DNA of 64,000 nt, taken from CBDESM01 sp965242485 (GTDB taxonomy: Bacteria > Chloroflexota > Dehalococcoidia > Bin125). Numbering within the stretch: the first letter of the stretch is position 1; each line of letters begins with the position of its first letter. Of this stretch, positions 32,590 through 41,359 are shown in pieces. Location of the stretch: the NCBI GenBank assembly GCA_965242485.1, contig CBDESM010000003.1, positions 558,001 to 622,000 on the forward strand, given 5' to 3'. Below the pieces are notes generated by a model that was not told the DNA's origin, did not search any database, and saw nothing but the letters and a program-made list of their open reading frames with translations. A program made the translations under genes and the position numbers.

Positions 32590-34119
32590 ATGGGTGTTCG
32601 GAGGGGAGAGCTGCGGGCGCGGATCGAGGCGGTTCTCGGCGGGGCGGAGACGGATGCGCTGGCCGGACAGCTGGCGGCGTGGCTGGAGGCGGTGCTGGAT
32701 GCGCCGCTGAATTTGACGGCGGCGCGGGACGCGGAAACGGCGGCGGCGAAGCACGCGGCCGAGCCGCTGGCCGCTTGGCGCGCGGTGCGCGAGGCGGTCG
32801 AGGTGCCGGACGGGCCCTTGATCGACGTGGGCAGCGGGAATGGCGCGCCGGGGCTGCCGATCGCTTTGGCGGAAGCGCCGCGGCCGGCGACGCTGCTGGA
32901 CGGGAAGGCGCGCGCGGCGGAGTTTTTGCGGGGGATGCCAGAGCTGCTCGGCGCGCCGCAGATTTCCGTGGTCGAGGAACGCGCGGAGGACGCGGCGCGG
33001 GGCAAGTTGCGGGAGCAGTTCGCAATAGCGGTGACGCGGGCGGCGGCGAAGCCGGAAATCGTGCTGGAGCTGCTGCTGCCGTTCCTGCACGAGGGCGGGA
33101 TCGTGGTCGCGTTCGTCGGCGAGGGGGCGGATCGGGCGGCGCTGCGCCGGGCCGCCGCGGAGCTGGGGGGAGAACTGCTCGAGGCGCCGCCGGACGACGG
33201 GCTGGTCGTGGTCCGCAAGCGTCAGCCGACGCCGGAGCAGTACCCGCGGCGCTGGGCATCGATGCGGCGTCGGCCGATCGCGGGCCCCGTGATTGATCCG
33301 TTTTACGAGCAGTCCATCGATCTGATCGTCGACACGCTGGTGGATCCGCCGGCGGATCGGCGGGGGCTGGCGGCGAAGCTGCGGCTTTGGACGGCGGCTT
33401 GCCGGCGAGCGACCAATGGCTTCTGGTTTCCGAAGCCGAGTTCCGACAACCCGGGGAATGCCAGCTGGTTCCCGGGGGATGCCAGCTGGTTCATCAGGAG
33501 GGAACTCCACGAACCGTTGCGTGCTTGGCAGCTGTTCCGCGATGTCGCGGCGATCCCCGACGGTCCGCTGGTCGATGTCGGCAGCGGACGCGGATCGCCG
33601 GGCGTGCCGATCGCGTTGCTGGAGCCCGAGCGCGCCATGACGCTGATCGAGAGGAACGACCATGACGCGCCGTTTCTGCGGACGCTGCCGGAACTTCTCG
33701 GGGCGCGGAACATCACCGTTCGGGAGGAGCAGGCGGAGCAGACGGCAGCGCTGTTCCGGGAGAGCTTCGCGGCGGGCACGGCTCGCGGGGTGCCGCCGAC
33801 GCCGTACGCGTTCGAAGTCCTGCTGCCGCTGATCCGCGTGGGCGGGGCGGCGATGATCTGGTTCGTAGGCGACACGCGCTGGCTCGGTCGCGGAACGCTG
33901 CAAAGGTTCGCCCGGCGGTTCGGCGCGAGGATCGTCGGCTCCGGCCGCGCCGGTTCGGCCCATCCGTACCTCGAGGAGCCGGTGCTGATGCTGAAGAAAG
34001 TCGCGCCGACTCCGGCTGAGTTCCCCCGGGCAGACTGGCAGCGGCGCTGGGCGGACGATCCGTCGATGACGGGCTTCAAGGCGTGGCTCGACGCATCGCC
34101 GTTGCAGCGGGAGCAGTGA
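32590..34119 (+). CDS. double RsmG-type 16S rRNA (guanine-N7) methyltransferase
   Basis: 509 residues built from two RsmG/GidB-like units. Unit 1 (about 1-230) has PDGPLIDVGSGNGAPGLPIA, the AdoMet loop, then TLLDGKARAAEFLRGMPELL and IAVTRAAAKPEIVLELLLPF. Unit 2 (about 275-505) has PDGPLVDVGSGRGSPGVPIA, TLIERNDHDAPFLRTLPELL and YAFEVLLPLIRVGG. RsmG methylates G527 of 16S rRNA using AdoMet. In unit 2 the TARA-type motif before the helix is changed (TARGVPPTP), so it may be inactive. A linker at about 280-305 contains a 21-bp tandem duplication. It may be an intramolecular dimer; standard RsmG is a single 210-240-residue unit. Confidence 0.83.
   Translation: MGVRRGELRARIEAVLGGAETDALAGQLAAWLEAVLDAPLNLTAARDAETAAAKHAAEPLAAWRAVREAVEVPDGPLIDVGSGNGAPGLPIALAEAPRPATLLDGKARAAEFLRGMPELLGAPQISVVEERAEDAARGKLREQFAIAVTRAAAKPEIVLELLLPFLHEGGIVVAFVGEGADRAALRRAAAELGGELLEAPPDDGLVVVRKRQPTPEQYPRRWASMRRRPIAGPVIDPFYEQSIDLIVDTLVDPPADRRGLAAKLRLWTAACRRATNGFWFPKPSSDNPGNASWFPGDASWFIRRELHEPLRAWQLFRDVAAIPDGPLVDVGSGRGSPGVPIALLEPERAMTLIERNDHDAPFLRTLPELLGARNITVREEQAEQTAALFRESFAAGTARGVPPTPYAFEVLLPLIRVGGAAMIWFVGDTRWLGRGTLQRFARRFGARIVGSGRAGSAHPYLEEPVLMLKKVAPTPAEFPRADWQRRWADDPSMTGFKAWLDASPLQREQ
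33458..33492 (+). repeat. 21-bp tandem duplication in the double RsmG gene
   Basis: ATGCCAGCTGGTTC occurs at 33458-33471 and again at 33479-33492, a 21-bp period that keeps the reading frame and repeats the peptide ASWF. It lies in the linker between the two RsmG units. Confidence 0.7.
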
Positions 34120-34234
34120 TCCGGATTCGGAGAGGGATGGACCGCGGGCCCTCGATCCTCGAGCTGGGGATCCTCTGCATCGCGGGATTCCCGGCGGCAC
34201 CGCCGTGGCGGCGGACGCACGCGGGAGCGGAGAC

Positions 34235-35476
34235 ATGACGCGGCAGATTCCCGTCCGGGACGGCCGCTCGGGCCGTGTCGGTCTGGCGCGGAACCTGCCC
34301 GTTTATTTCGCGGTGCGGGCGATCAGCGGGTTCTTCATTTGGGCTCCGATTTGGATGCTCTACCTGATCGACGGGCGCGGTTTTTCGCTGACGGAGGCGG
34401 CGGGCTTGGAAGCGGCGCTGATCGCGGCGTCGATTGCGGGCGAGGCGCCGGCCGGGGCGGCGGCGGACCGCTGGGGGCGGCGGGCATCGCTGCTGCTGGG
34501 GGCGTCCGCGTATACGGCGGGGGCGCTGGCGTTCGGGCTCAGCGGGAGCTATCCGGTGCTGGTCGGGGCTTGGGCCGTGATGGGGATCGGGCTGGCGTTC
34601 TGGTCGGGCGCGGGGCCGGCGCTGCTGTTCGACAGCCTGCTCGCCTTGGGCCGATCGGGCGAGTTCGAGCGCCATTTGGGGCGGGCGGAAGCGGCCGGGC
34701 AGACGGTCGAGCTGCTGGCGGTGATGGCGGCGGGGCCGCTCGCGTTTCTGATCGGCTACCAAGGCGTGGTGTTGGTCAACTGCGCGACGATGGCCTGCGC
34801 GGGGGCGGCGGCGCTGCTGCTGCGGGAGCCTCCGCGCGGGCGCGAGGGCGGCGGGCCCGGTTACTTCGCCACGCTGCGTGCCGGCCTCGCGGCGGTGCTG
34901 CGGCGGCGCGGGCTGCTCTGGGCGATCTTGTTCGCGGGGGCGGTCTGGGCGCTGCTGCGGATGGCGGAATGGGCGCGGCCGCTGTTCCTGCGGGAGCACG
35001 GGGTGCTGCCGCTGGACGGCTTGGCCGAGGGCGCGATCTATTCGGCCTGGTTCGCGCCGGTGCTGGCCGGCGGCGCGCTGGGGGCGCTCGCGGCGGCTCC
35101 GCTGGCGGAGCGCTTGGGCGAGCGGCGGGCGCTGCCGGCCGCGGCTGCGGCGGGCTGCGCGGCGCTGGCCGCGATCGCGGCGGTCGACGATCTCGCGGCC
35201 ATCGCGGCGTTCGCGCTGGCCGCGGCCTGCTTCACCGCGGTCTGGACGCTGGCGACGGGGATCGCGAGCCGGCGCGCGCCGGCGGGACAGCGGGCGACGG
35301 TTTTGTCCGTCCTCGCCCTGGCCGGAGCGGTGCTGCTGTTCGGCCGGGTGCTGCTGATCGGTCCGGTCGCGGACGAGTTGGGGCTGCGTGCGGCCTTCGC
35401 GCTCGGGGCGGTGCTGATCGCGGCGCTGGGGCTGCCGCTCTGGGCACTTTGGCGCGGGGCGGAACGGAGCGGCTGA
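34235..35476 (+). CDS. MFS transporter, twin copy 1
   Basis: 413 residues, about twelve membrane helices. The major facilitator loop between helices 2 and 3 is AADRWGRRASLLLG, and helix 1 begins FAVRAISGFFIWAPIWMLYL. A charged central loop (LREPPRGREGGGPG) divides two six-helix halves. Such carriers move small solutes or drugs by proton coupling; no substrate can be named. ATG at 34235 has a GGAGCGGAG ribosome site; an in-frame GTG at 34205 is less likely. It is a close paralogue of the next gene. Confidence 0.9.
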   Translation: MTRQIPVRDGRSGRVGLARNLPVYFAVRAISGFFIWAPIWMLYLIDGRGFSLTEAAGLEAALIAASIAGEAPAGAAADRWGRRASLLLGASAYTAGALAFGLSGSYPVLVGAWAVMGIGLAFWSGAGPALLFDSLLALGRSGEFERHLGRAEAAGQTVELLAVMAAGPLAFLIGYQGVVLVNCATMACAGAAALLLREPPRGREGGGPGYFATLRAGLAAVLRRRGLLWAILFAGAVWALLRMAEWARPLFLREHGVLPLDGLAEGAIYSAWFAPVLAGGALGALAAAPLAERLGERRALPAAAAAGCAALAAIAAVDDLAAIAAFALAAACFTAVWTLATGIASRRAPAGQRATVLSVLALAGAVLLFGRVLLIGPVADELGLRAAFALGAVLIAALGLPLWALWRGAERSG

Positions 35477-35647
35477 GCAGGGACGGGATTGGTCAACTGC
35501 GACACAGAGCGGGCTGCGCCGCGCGGCGGGAGCATTGCTACGATTCGGGTTCTTGGCGCGACCGCGGGGCGGTGCGCCGTTCTCCCGTGCGCGGGTCGGG
35601 GATGTTGGCCTGCAATGGCGTTTTCGACTGAAGCGAACGGTGCGGGG

Positions 35648-37168
35648 ATGAGTGCCTTCGAGGCGTCGCGGGCGCGTTTCCGGCGCAACATCCCCGTCTT
35701 CTACATGTTCAATTTCACGGCCGGCTTCTTCATCTGGCTGCCGATCTGGATCCTCTACCTGATCGAGACGCGCGGGCTTTCGCTGACCCAAGTGGCGCTG
35801 ATGGAGGTGGTGTTCTGGATCGCGGTGATCGTGGCGGAAGTGCCGACGGGGGCGGTGGCTGATCGGTTCGGGCGGCGGGTGTCGCTGGCGCTGGGCGGAT
35901 TCGGCTTCACGATCGCGTCGGTGGTCTTCGCGCTGGCGGACAGCTTCGCGGTGCTGGCGATCTCGTACCTGCTGATGGCGATCGCGATGACGCTGTTCTC
36001 GGGGTCGGGGCCGGCGCTGCTGTTCGACACGCTGCGGCAACTGCGGCGGACGCGGGAGTTCGAGCGGATCATGGGCCGCTCGGAGGCGGTGATGGCGTTT
36101 TCGCTGCTGTCGGCGACGCTGCTGGGCGGGCCGCTGGCGTTCCTGTTCGGGTACCAGGGGGTGATCCTGATCGGGGCCGGGACGATGGCGCTGGGGGGTC
36201 TGGTGGCGCTGGCGCTGCGGGAGCCGCCGAGCACGGAGGAGGGGATCGCGGCCGCGAGCGCGTCCGGCGGCGCGGGCGGGGAACCGGCGCCGGCGGGCGA
36301 GCGGGCGTCGTACGTGCAGGGGCTGATCCGCGGCATCCGCCTGGTGCTGCAGACGCGCACGATCCTCTACGTCATCCCGCTGGCGGCGCTGGGCTGGGTG
36401 ATCTTCGAGCTGCCCGAGTTCCTCTTCCAGTACTTCCTGCTGGTCAAGGAGATCAACCCGACCGGGAGCCTGCTGGACGGGTTCATCTTCTCGCTCTATT
36501 TCGTGCCGATCTTCCTGGGCTCGATGGCGGGGGCGATGGTAGCGGCGCCGATCGCGGAGCGGTTCGGGGAGAAGGCGGCGCTGCCGATCGTGCTGGTCGC
36601 GGGCGGGCTGGTCTACGCCTGCCTGGCGCTGTCGGACCATCTGGCGGTGATCGGGGCGATCACGGTGGTGGCGGCCGCGCGGCACGCGGTGCGGCCGATC
36701 GCGATGGGCTACATCAACCGGCGGGTGTCGTCGGACCAGCGGGCGACGGTGCTGTCGGTGTTCGAGCTGGTGGCAGGCGGGTCGATGGCGGTGATCGTGC
36801 TGATCGTGGGGCCTTCGGCCGACATCCTCAACTTGCAGGTCGCGTACGCGCTCGCGCTGGCGATCCTGGCGGTGCTGGGCACGACGCTGTGGGTGCTGTG
36901 GCGGCGGGCGCACAATGCGGAGCCGCCGCTGGCGGACATGGATGGAGACGAAGCGCCGTCCTACGTGCCGGTGCCGATCGGGCCGGCGGAGGCGGAGCTG
37001 GGCTGGTCGGTGGAGCCGATGCCGGCCTGGATCATCGCGCGGGCGAGCAGTCAGCAGCCCGCCGGCGACGGCGGGACGAACGGTCAGGCGACGATTCCGG
37101 CGGCGCGGAGCGCGGCGAGTTCGGAAGCGGGGATGCCGATCTCGGCGAGCAGCGCTTCGGAGTCCTGA
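35648..37168 (+). CDS. MFS transporter, twin copy 2
   Basis: 506 residues from ATG 35648; ATG 35615 would add eleven. It shares with copy 1 the start FMFNFTAGFF-like IPVFYMFNFTAGFFIWLPIW, the loop AVADRFGRRVSLALGG and the segment ALLFDTLRQLRRTREFERIM (copy 1: ALLFDSLLALGRSGEFERHL). It has a longer central loop and a 70-residue cytoplasmic tail rich in Ala, Ser and Pro. The final 85 bp overlap the convergent CoA-transferase gene, and the tail sequence there is low-complexity, so the true stop could reflect read-through into the neighbour. Substrate unknown. Confidence 0.88.
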   Translation: MSAFEASRARFRRNIPVFYMFNFTAGFFIWLPIWILYLIETRGLSLTQVALMEVVFWIAVIVAEVPTGAVADRFGRRVSLALGGFGFTIASVVFALADSFAVLAISYLLMAIAMTLFSGSGPALLFDTLRQLRRTREFERIMGRSEAVMAFSLLSATLLGGPLAFLFGYQGVILIGAGTMALGGLVALALREPPSTEEGIAAASASGGAGGEPAPAGERASYVQGLIRGIRLVLQTRTILYVIPLAALGWVIFELPEFLFQYFLLVKEINPTGSLLDGFIFSLYFVPIFLGSMAGAMVAAPIAERFGEKAALPIVLVAGGLVYACLALSDHLAVIGAITVVAAARHAVRPIAMGYINRRVSSDQRATVLSVFELVAGGSMAVIVLIVGPSADILNLQVAYALALAILAVLGTTLWVLWRRAHNAEPPLADMDGDEAPSYVPVPIGPAEAELGWSVEPMPAWIIARASSQQPAGDGGTNGQATIPAARSAASSEAGMPISASSASES

Positions 37169-38310
37169 CCGCGGACGGGAGCGCCGGAACGGACGCGGCC
37201 GGGCGTCGCCGAGAGCTTGGGTGCGACGCCGGCCTGGGGCATGCTGCCGCCGTCGGGCGTGGGCACTTCGAGGACCATTTCGCGGGCGATGTTGTGCGGG
37301 TCTTCGAGCGTTTCCCGCAGCGAGAGCACGGGCTTGGCGCAGACGTCGGTTTCGTTGAGGATGCGGTGCCATTCGTCGGCGCCGCGCGTCTTGAAGGCGG
37401 CGGCGAAGGCGGCGCGCATCTCGGCGCGGCGGGATTCGTCGTCCGTCGCCTGGTCGCCGGAGAATTCGGGGCAGCCGAGCGCGTCGCAGAGGTTGGCGAA
37501 GAAGTAGGGCTCCATCGCGCCGACGGAGAACCAGCGGCCGTCGGCGGTTTCGTAGACGGAGTAGTAGGGAGCGCCGCCGTTGAGCTGGTGGCGGGCGGGG
37601 CGCATGTCGGCGCCGGCGCCGGCGAAGCCGGCCAGGGCGGAGGTGATCAGCGAGAGCACGCCGTCGGTCATGGCGGCGTCGATGTACTGGCCCGCGCCGG
37701 TGCGTTCGCGCGCTTGGAGGGCGCAGACGATGCCGAAGGCGGCCATCAGCCCGCCGCCGGCGAAGTCGGCGATGATGTTGACCGGGATCGACGGGCGCCC
37801 GCCGGCATCGGGATCGCCGATCATCCCCAGCGCGCCGGCGGCGGCGATGTAGTTGACGTCGTGGCCGACGTGCGCGGCATAGGGGCCGGTCTGCCCGAAG
37901 CCGGAGAGCGAGCAGTAGACGAGGCGCGGGTTGCGGCCGCGCAGGGCGTCCCAGTCGACGCCGAGCCGCTTGACGACGCCGGGGCGGAAGCCTTCGAGCA
38001 CGACGTCGGCCGTTTCCGCGAGGGCGTAGAAGACGCCGCGGGCGCGGTCCTCCTTGAGGTTGAGGCCGATCGAGCGCTTGCCGCGGCCGAGCGCGTAGGA
38101 GGAATAGCGGCGGCGCTCTTCGTTGGGGTCCTTACCGGGCTGCGCGTCGGCCGCGCGGCGGCCCTTCGGCCGGCCGGCCTCCTCGACGATGATCACCTCC
38201 GCGCCCATGTCGGCGAGCAGCATCGAGCAGTAGGGGCCGGGCGCGAGGCGGGAGAGATCGAGGACGCGGATTCCGTCGAGGGGGCCGTCGAGCTGCGGCG
38301 CTTCGGTCAT
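37084..38310 (-). CDS. CaiB/BaiF CoA-transferase family protein, alpha-methylacyl-CoA racemase-like
   Basis: 408 residues. The family fold is shown by IRVLDLSRLAPGPYCSMLLA at the start, RSIGLNLKEDRARG, ADVVLEGFRPGVVKRLGVDW and YCSLSGFGQTGPYA. His150 in VGHDVNYIAAAGAL and Asp182 in ADFAGGG occupy the places of the two catalytic residues of alpha-methylacyl-CoA racemase, which inverts the 2-methyl centre so branched acyl-CoA can enter beta-oxidation. A class III CoA transferase using a catalytic Asp remains possible. AAGGAG precedes the ATG. It is the last gene of a minus-strand series and its 3' end overlaps the MFS gene on the other strand. Confidence 0.9.
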   Translation of the reverse strand: MTEAPQLDGPLDGIRVLDLSRLAPGPYCSMLLADMGAEVIIVEEAGRPKGRRAADAQPGKDPNEERRRYSSYALGRGKRSIGLNLKEDRARGVFYALAETADVVLEGFRPGVVKRLGVDWDALRGRNPRLVYCSLSGFGQTGPYAAHVGHDVNYIAAAGALGMIGDPDAGGRPSIPVNIIADFAGGGLMAAFGIVCALQARERTGAGQYIDAAMTDGVLSLITSALAGFAGAGADMRPARHQLNGGAPYYSVYETADGRWFSVGAMEPYFFANLCDALGCPEFSGDQATDDESRRAEMRAAFAAAFKTRGADEWHRILNETDVCAKPVLSLRETLEDPHNIAREMVLEVPTPDGGSMPQAGVAPKLSATPGRVRSGAPVRGQDSEALLAEIGIPASELAALRAAGIVA

Positions 38311-38342
38311 GGCGGGCTCCTTCCGGCTGCGGCCGGGGCAGG

Positions 38343-39440
38343 CTACGAGGGGGGCGCGGGAGGGGGCTGCGCAGGCGGGGGCGGACGCTCCGGGCCGGGC
38401 CGCAGCGGGACTTGGAAGAACCAGAGGAAGGCCAGCCCGACGACGGCGATCGGGATCAGCACCAGCCCGTGCAGCGAGACGGCGTAGGCGGTGGCGGCGG
38501 CTTCGGCGCCGGCACCGCCGTAGGCGGGCAGGTAGATCAGCAGCACCGCCTTGGCGGCCCATTCGAAGGGGCCTACGCCGCCGCTGGTGGAGGGCGCGGT
38601 GATTAGCAGGTTGGCGGCGGCCGCGACGAGCAGATAGACGGCGAAGGGCAGATCGAGCGAGAAGGCCTGGCCGACCATCCAGTACATCGCGGCCTCCAAG
38701 CCCCAGGCGGCGAAGCTGGTCCAGAGCGCGCCGCGGACCTGCCGGGGCCGGGCCTGCGCGCCGACGCCGTCGACCAGCGGTTCGAGCCAGCCGAGTTCGC
38801 GCGAGGCGAGCCCGGGCAGGCGGCGGATCCAGCGGCGGGCGAAGGCGACCACGGCCGCGGAGTTGCGGGCGGCCGCGCCGAAGACGAGGAACGCGCCGAT
38901 CATGCCGAAGACGAGGAAGGCCATCGCGCCGGTCAGCCACCAGCCGGGGAAGGGCATGCCCCAGGCGCCGGCGGCCCCGGCGGCGACGCCGGCGACGAGG
39001 AAGAGGGTCAGCATCAGGCCGTCGTAGACGCGGGTCATGAAGATCGTGGAGAGCCCGGTCGCGCCGCGCAGGCCGTGGCGCTGGGCGAGCACGTGGGCGC
39101 GGACCAGCTCGCCGGTGCGCAGGGGCAGCACGTTGTTGACCCCGAAGCCGATGGCGACGATGGGGAAGAGTTGGGGCCAGGGGATGCGCTTGAGGTGGAG
39201 CAGGAGGTAGTGCCAGCGCCAAGCGCGGGCGGCGACGCCGGCGAAGTAGGCGGCGAGCGCGGGCGCGATCCATTCCAGGCGGGCCTCGGCGAAGGCGCGG
39301 CCGATCCCGTCGAAGTCGGCGTTGCGCAGGAAGAGGGCGATGAAGACGGAGCTGACGGCGAGTCCGAGCGCGGCGCGGGCGGCGGGCCGGGCGGCGAAGA
39401 CGCGCGCGCGGGCGAGCGCGCTAGCGGCGCGGGGCCCCAA
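38343..39440 (-). CDS. flippase-like membrane protein (LPG synthase transmembrane / UPF0104 type)
   Basis: 365 residues, about eight membrane helices. Typical segments are LEWIAPALAAYFAGVAARAW, WRWHYLLLHLKRIPWPQLFP, IGFGVNNVLPLRTGELVRAH and FMTRVYDGLMLTLFLVAGVA, then ITAPSTSGGVGPFEWAAKAV. This is the polytopic half of the MprF/AglD family, which moves lipids across membranes; the aminoacyl-transfer domain is absent. The C-terminus is a Pro-rich tail. Only 3 bp separate it from the PAP2 gene, so both probably act in envelope lipid handling. Confidence 0.88.
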   Translation of the reverse strand: MGPRAASALARARVFAARPAARAALGLAVSSVFIALFLRNADFDGIGRAFAEARLEWIAPALAAYFAGVAARAWRWHYLLLHLKRIPWPQLFPIVAIGFGVNNVLPLRTGELVRAHVLAQRHGLRGATGLSTIFMTRVYDGLMLTLFLVAGVAAGAAGAWGMPFPGWWLTGAMAFLVFGMIGAFLVFGAAARNSAAVVAFARRWIRRLPGLASRELGWLEPLVDGVGAQARPRQVRGALWTSFAAWGLEAAMYWMVGQAFSLDLPFAVYLLVAAAANLLITAPSTSGGVGPFEWAAKAVLLIYLPAYGGAGAEAAATAYAVSLHGLVLIPIAVVGLAFLWFFQVPLRPGPERPPPPAQPPPAPPS

Positions 39441-39443
39441 TCA

Positions 39444-40451
39444 TCACCGCATTCCCAAGCGGCCGGGCTTGCGCCGCATCCCCTCGCGGGCCTCGCCCCA
39501 GGCGCGGATCCAAGCGCGCTCGATCTCGCCCCAGCGCGAGCTCAGGGCGAGCCAGAGCCAGCGCGCGGCCTCGGCCCCGCCGAAGACGGCGGCGGCCACG
39601 ATCGCGCCGGCGATCACGTCGGCGAAGTAGTGCTCGCCGAGGTAGACGAGCGAGAAGGCGAGCAGGGCGGAGTAGAGCGCGGCGACGGCGGTGATCGCGC
39701 GGGAGCGCAGGACCAGGCCGATCATCACGACGACGAAGGAGGCGGCGAAGTGGAGCGAGGGCATCGCGGCGACCGGGTTGGGCTCGGCCATCGCCTGGAA
39801 GGCCCAGTCGTAGAAGCCGCGGCCGAGGATGATCGGCCCGATGCTGTCGAGCTCGCGGACGACGCCCGAGAGCAGCCCCTGCTGGGCGGCCAGCCAAGGC
39901 GGGGCGGTGGGGACGAGGAAGTAGAGGGCGACGCCGGCGTAGAAGGTGGCGGCCATGATGATCGCGACGCGGCGGGTCTGGCGGCGGGAGATGAAGTAGG
40001 CGGCGAGGACGACGGCGTGGGGGAAGAAGAACCAAGTCCAGTGGGTGAAGGCGGCGAGCCAGGAGAGCCAGCCGCCCTCGCCGAAGCCGGGCGCGCGCGC
40101 CTGCAGCCAGGCCGAGGGCAGGTCGCCGGCGAAGAGCCAGCGCTCCCAATCGATCACGTAGGCCGACATCACGGCGACGCCGGTCTCGTCGGCGGCGTCG
40201 CGCAGCTGGGTGAAGAAGGCGATGGCCAGGGCGTAGGCCGCGAGGGTGGTCCAGTCCGAGCGCTCGCGGGTGATCCAGAAGCCAGCCAGGCCGGCGGCGG
40301 CCATGAAGGGGACGGCGGGGAGCGCGTCGATGGCGCCCGCGAGGCGCAGGGCGACCGCGATCGCGCCCGCGACGATAGCCGCCCAGGCGAGCCTGCGGGA
40401 ATGCTGATCGAGCCAGTCGAGGGCGCGCTGCCAACGCGCGTCGAGCGTCAT
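39444..40451 (-). CDS. PAP2-superfamily membrane phosphatase
   Basis: 335 residues from ATG 40451 (GGCAGGA upstream); an ATG at 40520 would add 23 residues, but a -10-like TAAGAT overlaps it. Multi-pass protein with PAP2 catalytic motifs: AMPSLHFAASFVVV (motif 2, PSLH) and VYLGEHYFADVIAGAIVA (motif 3 with nucleophile His). WTWFFFPHAVVLAAYFISRR and FLVPTAPPWLA match the PAP2_3 group, which includes inositol-phosphoceramide and phosphatidylinositol-type transferases. It likely hydrolyses or transfers a phosphate on a lipid at the outer membrane face. Confidence 0.87.
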   Translation of the reverse strand: MTLDARWQRALDWLDQHSRRLAWAAIVAGAIAVALRLAGAIDALPAVPFMAAAGLAGFWITRERSDWTTLAAYALAIAFFTQLRDAADETGVAVMSAYVIDWERWLFAGDLPSAWLQARAPGFGEGGWLSWLAAFTHWTWFFFPHAVVLAAYFISRRQTRRVAIIMAATFYAGVALYFLVPTAPPWLAAQQGLLSGVVRELDSIGPIILGRGFYDWAFQAMAEPNPVAAMPSLHFAASFVVVMIGLVLRSRAITAVAALYSALLAFSLVYLGEHYFADVIAGAIVAAAVFGGAEAARWLWLALSSRWGEIERAWIRAWGEAREGMRRKPGRLGMR

Positions 40452-40538
40452 CGGTCCTGCCGGGTCCAAGCCGCATCCGCGCGCCGGCGCGCGGCGCGAC
40501 GTTCGGTCCAATGGCTGCATCTTACCCGCCCCGCGCCG

Positions 40539-41351
40539 TCAGCGGGCGGCATCGGCGGCGACGCGGGCGAGCCGCTCCGAGATCAGGGCCGCCACGGCGT
40601 CGACGTCGGTGAGCCGCGCGCCTTCGGGCTCGGGTTCGATCAGCGAGTCGGCATCGGAGCGGCGCGGCGAGACGAGGAAGACGATGGCCGTGTCCTGGGC
40701 GAAGACGGAGACGGTGGTGCGCCAGCGCCCGCCCGAGTGCCCGCGCAGCAGCTCGAAGGTGACGGATTCGTCGCCCACGTCCGGCCCGCCGGTGGCCAGG
40801 GCGTCGAAGAGGTCGTGCTGGGGGCTGGTGAAGCGCAGGGCGACGGAGGCGGGGCGGACGGCGAGGGCGCGCACCCAGGCCGAGGCCTGTTCCGGGGTCT
40901 CGTCGGTGATCAGGTGGATCCAGAGCGTTTCGTTGGTGGAGCTGCCCGGGCTGGGGCTGAAGACGACCCCGGCGTCGTGCAGCGCGCGGGCCGGCAGGAG
41001 CGACAATTCGGGATCGCCCAGCTCGGCGATCAGCGCCGGCACGGAGGCGGAGAACTGCGAGTCGACGAGGTGGCCGCCGACATCGGCCGCGCTGATGGGC
41101 ACCTCCCAAAGGATCGGCTCGGCGGGCGCGGGCGGCGGGGGGGCGGGATCCGCCGGCGCGTCGGGTTCGGGTTGGGGCGCGGGCTCGACGGGCGCGCCCG
41201 CTTCCGCGGCGGGCGCCGGATCCGCCGGCGGCGCGGGCTGCTCGCCGCCCCCGCAAGCCGCGGCGGCGAGGCAGATGGCGGTGCAGATCGCGGCCCAGCC
41301 GGTGCGGTCGGGCAATCGGGCAGTCGGGCGGGCGGCGGCGCGGACGCGCAC
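40539..41351 (-). CDS. lipoprotein of unknown function in two-component operon
   Basis: 270 residues from a GTG 8 bp after the histidine kinase stop. A signal peptide with lipobox AAAAC (Cys near residue 33) is followed by a Pro/Ala/Glu tether of about 60 residues and a mature domain of 170 residues. I do not recognise that domain; it contains LWEVPISAADVGG, VFSPSPGSSTNETLWIHLIT and WRTTVSVFAQDTAIVFLVS, alternating beta strands and helices. Its position directly after the kinase suggests it is either a sensor accessory or a product of the same envelope response. Confidence 0.82.
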   Translation of the reverse strand: MRVRAAARPTARLPDRTGWAAICTAICLAAAACGGGEQPAPPADPAPAAEAGAPVEPAPQPEPDAPADPAPPPPAPAEPILWEVPISAADVGGHLVDSQFSASVPALIAELGDPELSLLPARALHDAGVVFSPSPGSSTNETLWIHLITDETPEQASAWVRALAVRPASVALRFTSPQHDLFDALATGGPDVGDESVTFELLRGHSGGRWRTTVSVFAQDTAIVFLVSPRRSDADSLIEPEPEGARLTDVDAVAALISERLARVAADAAR

Positions 41352-41359
41352 GGCGCGGC

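Noticed and set aside
34076..37372. 1,098-residue minus-strand open frame opposite the MFS twins
   Set aside because: Arg/Pro/Gln-rich shadow; the opposite strand encodes clear membrane transporters.
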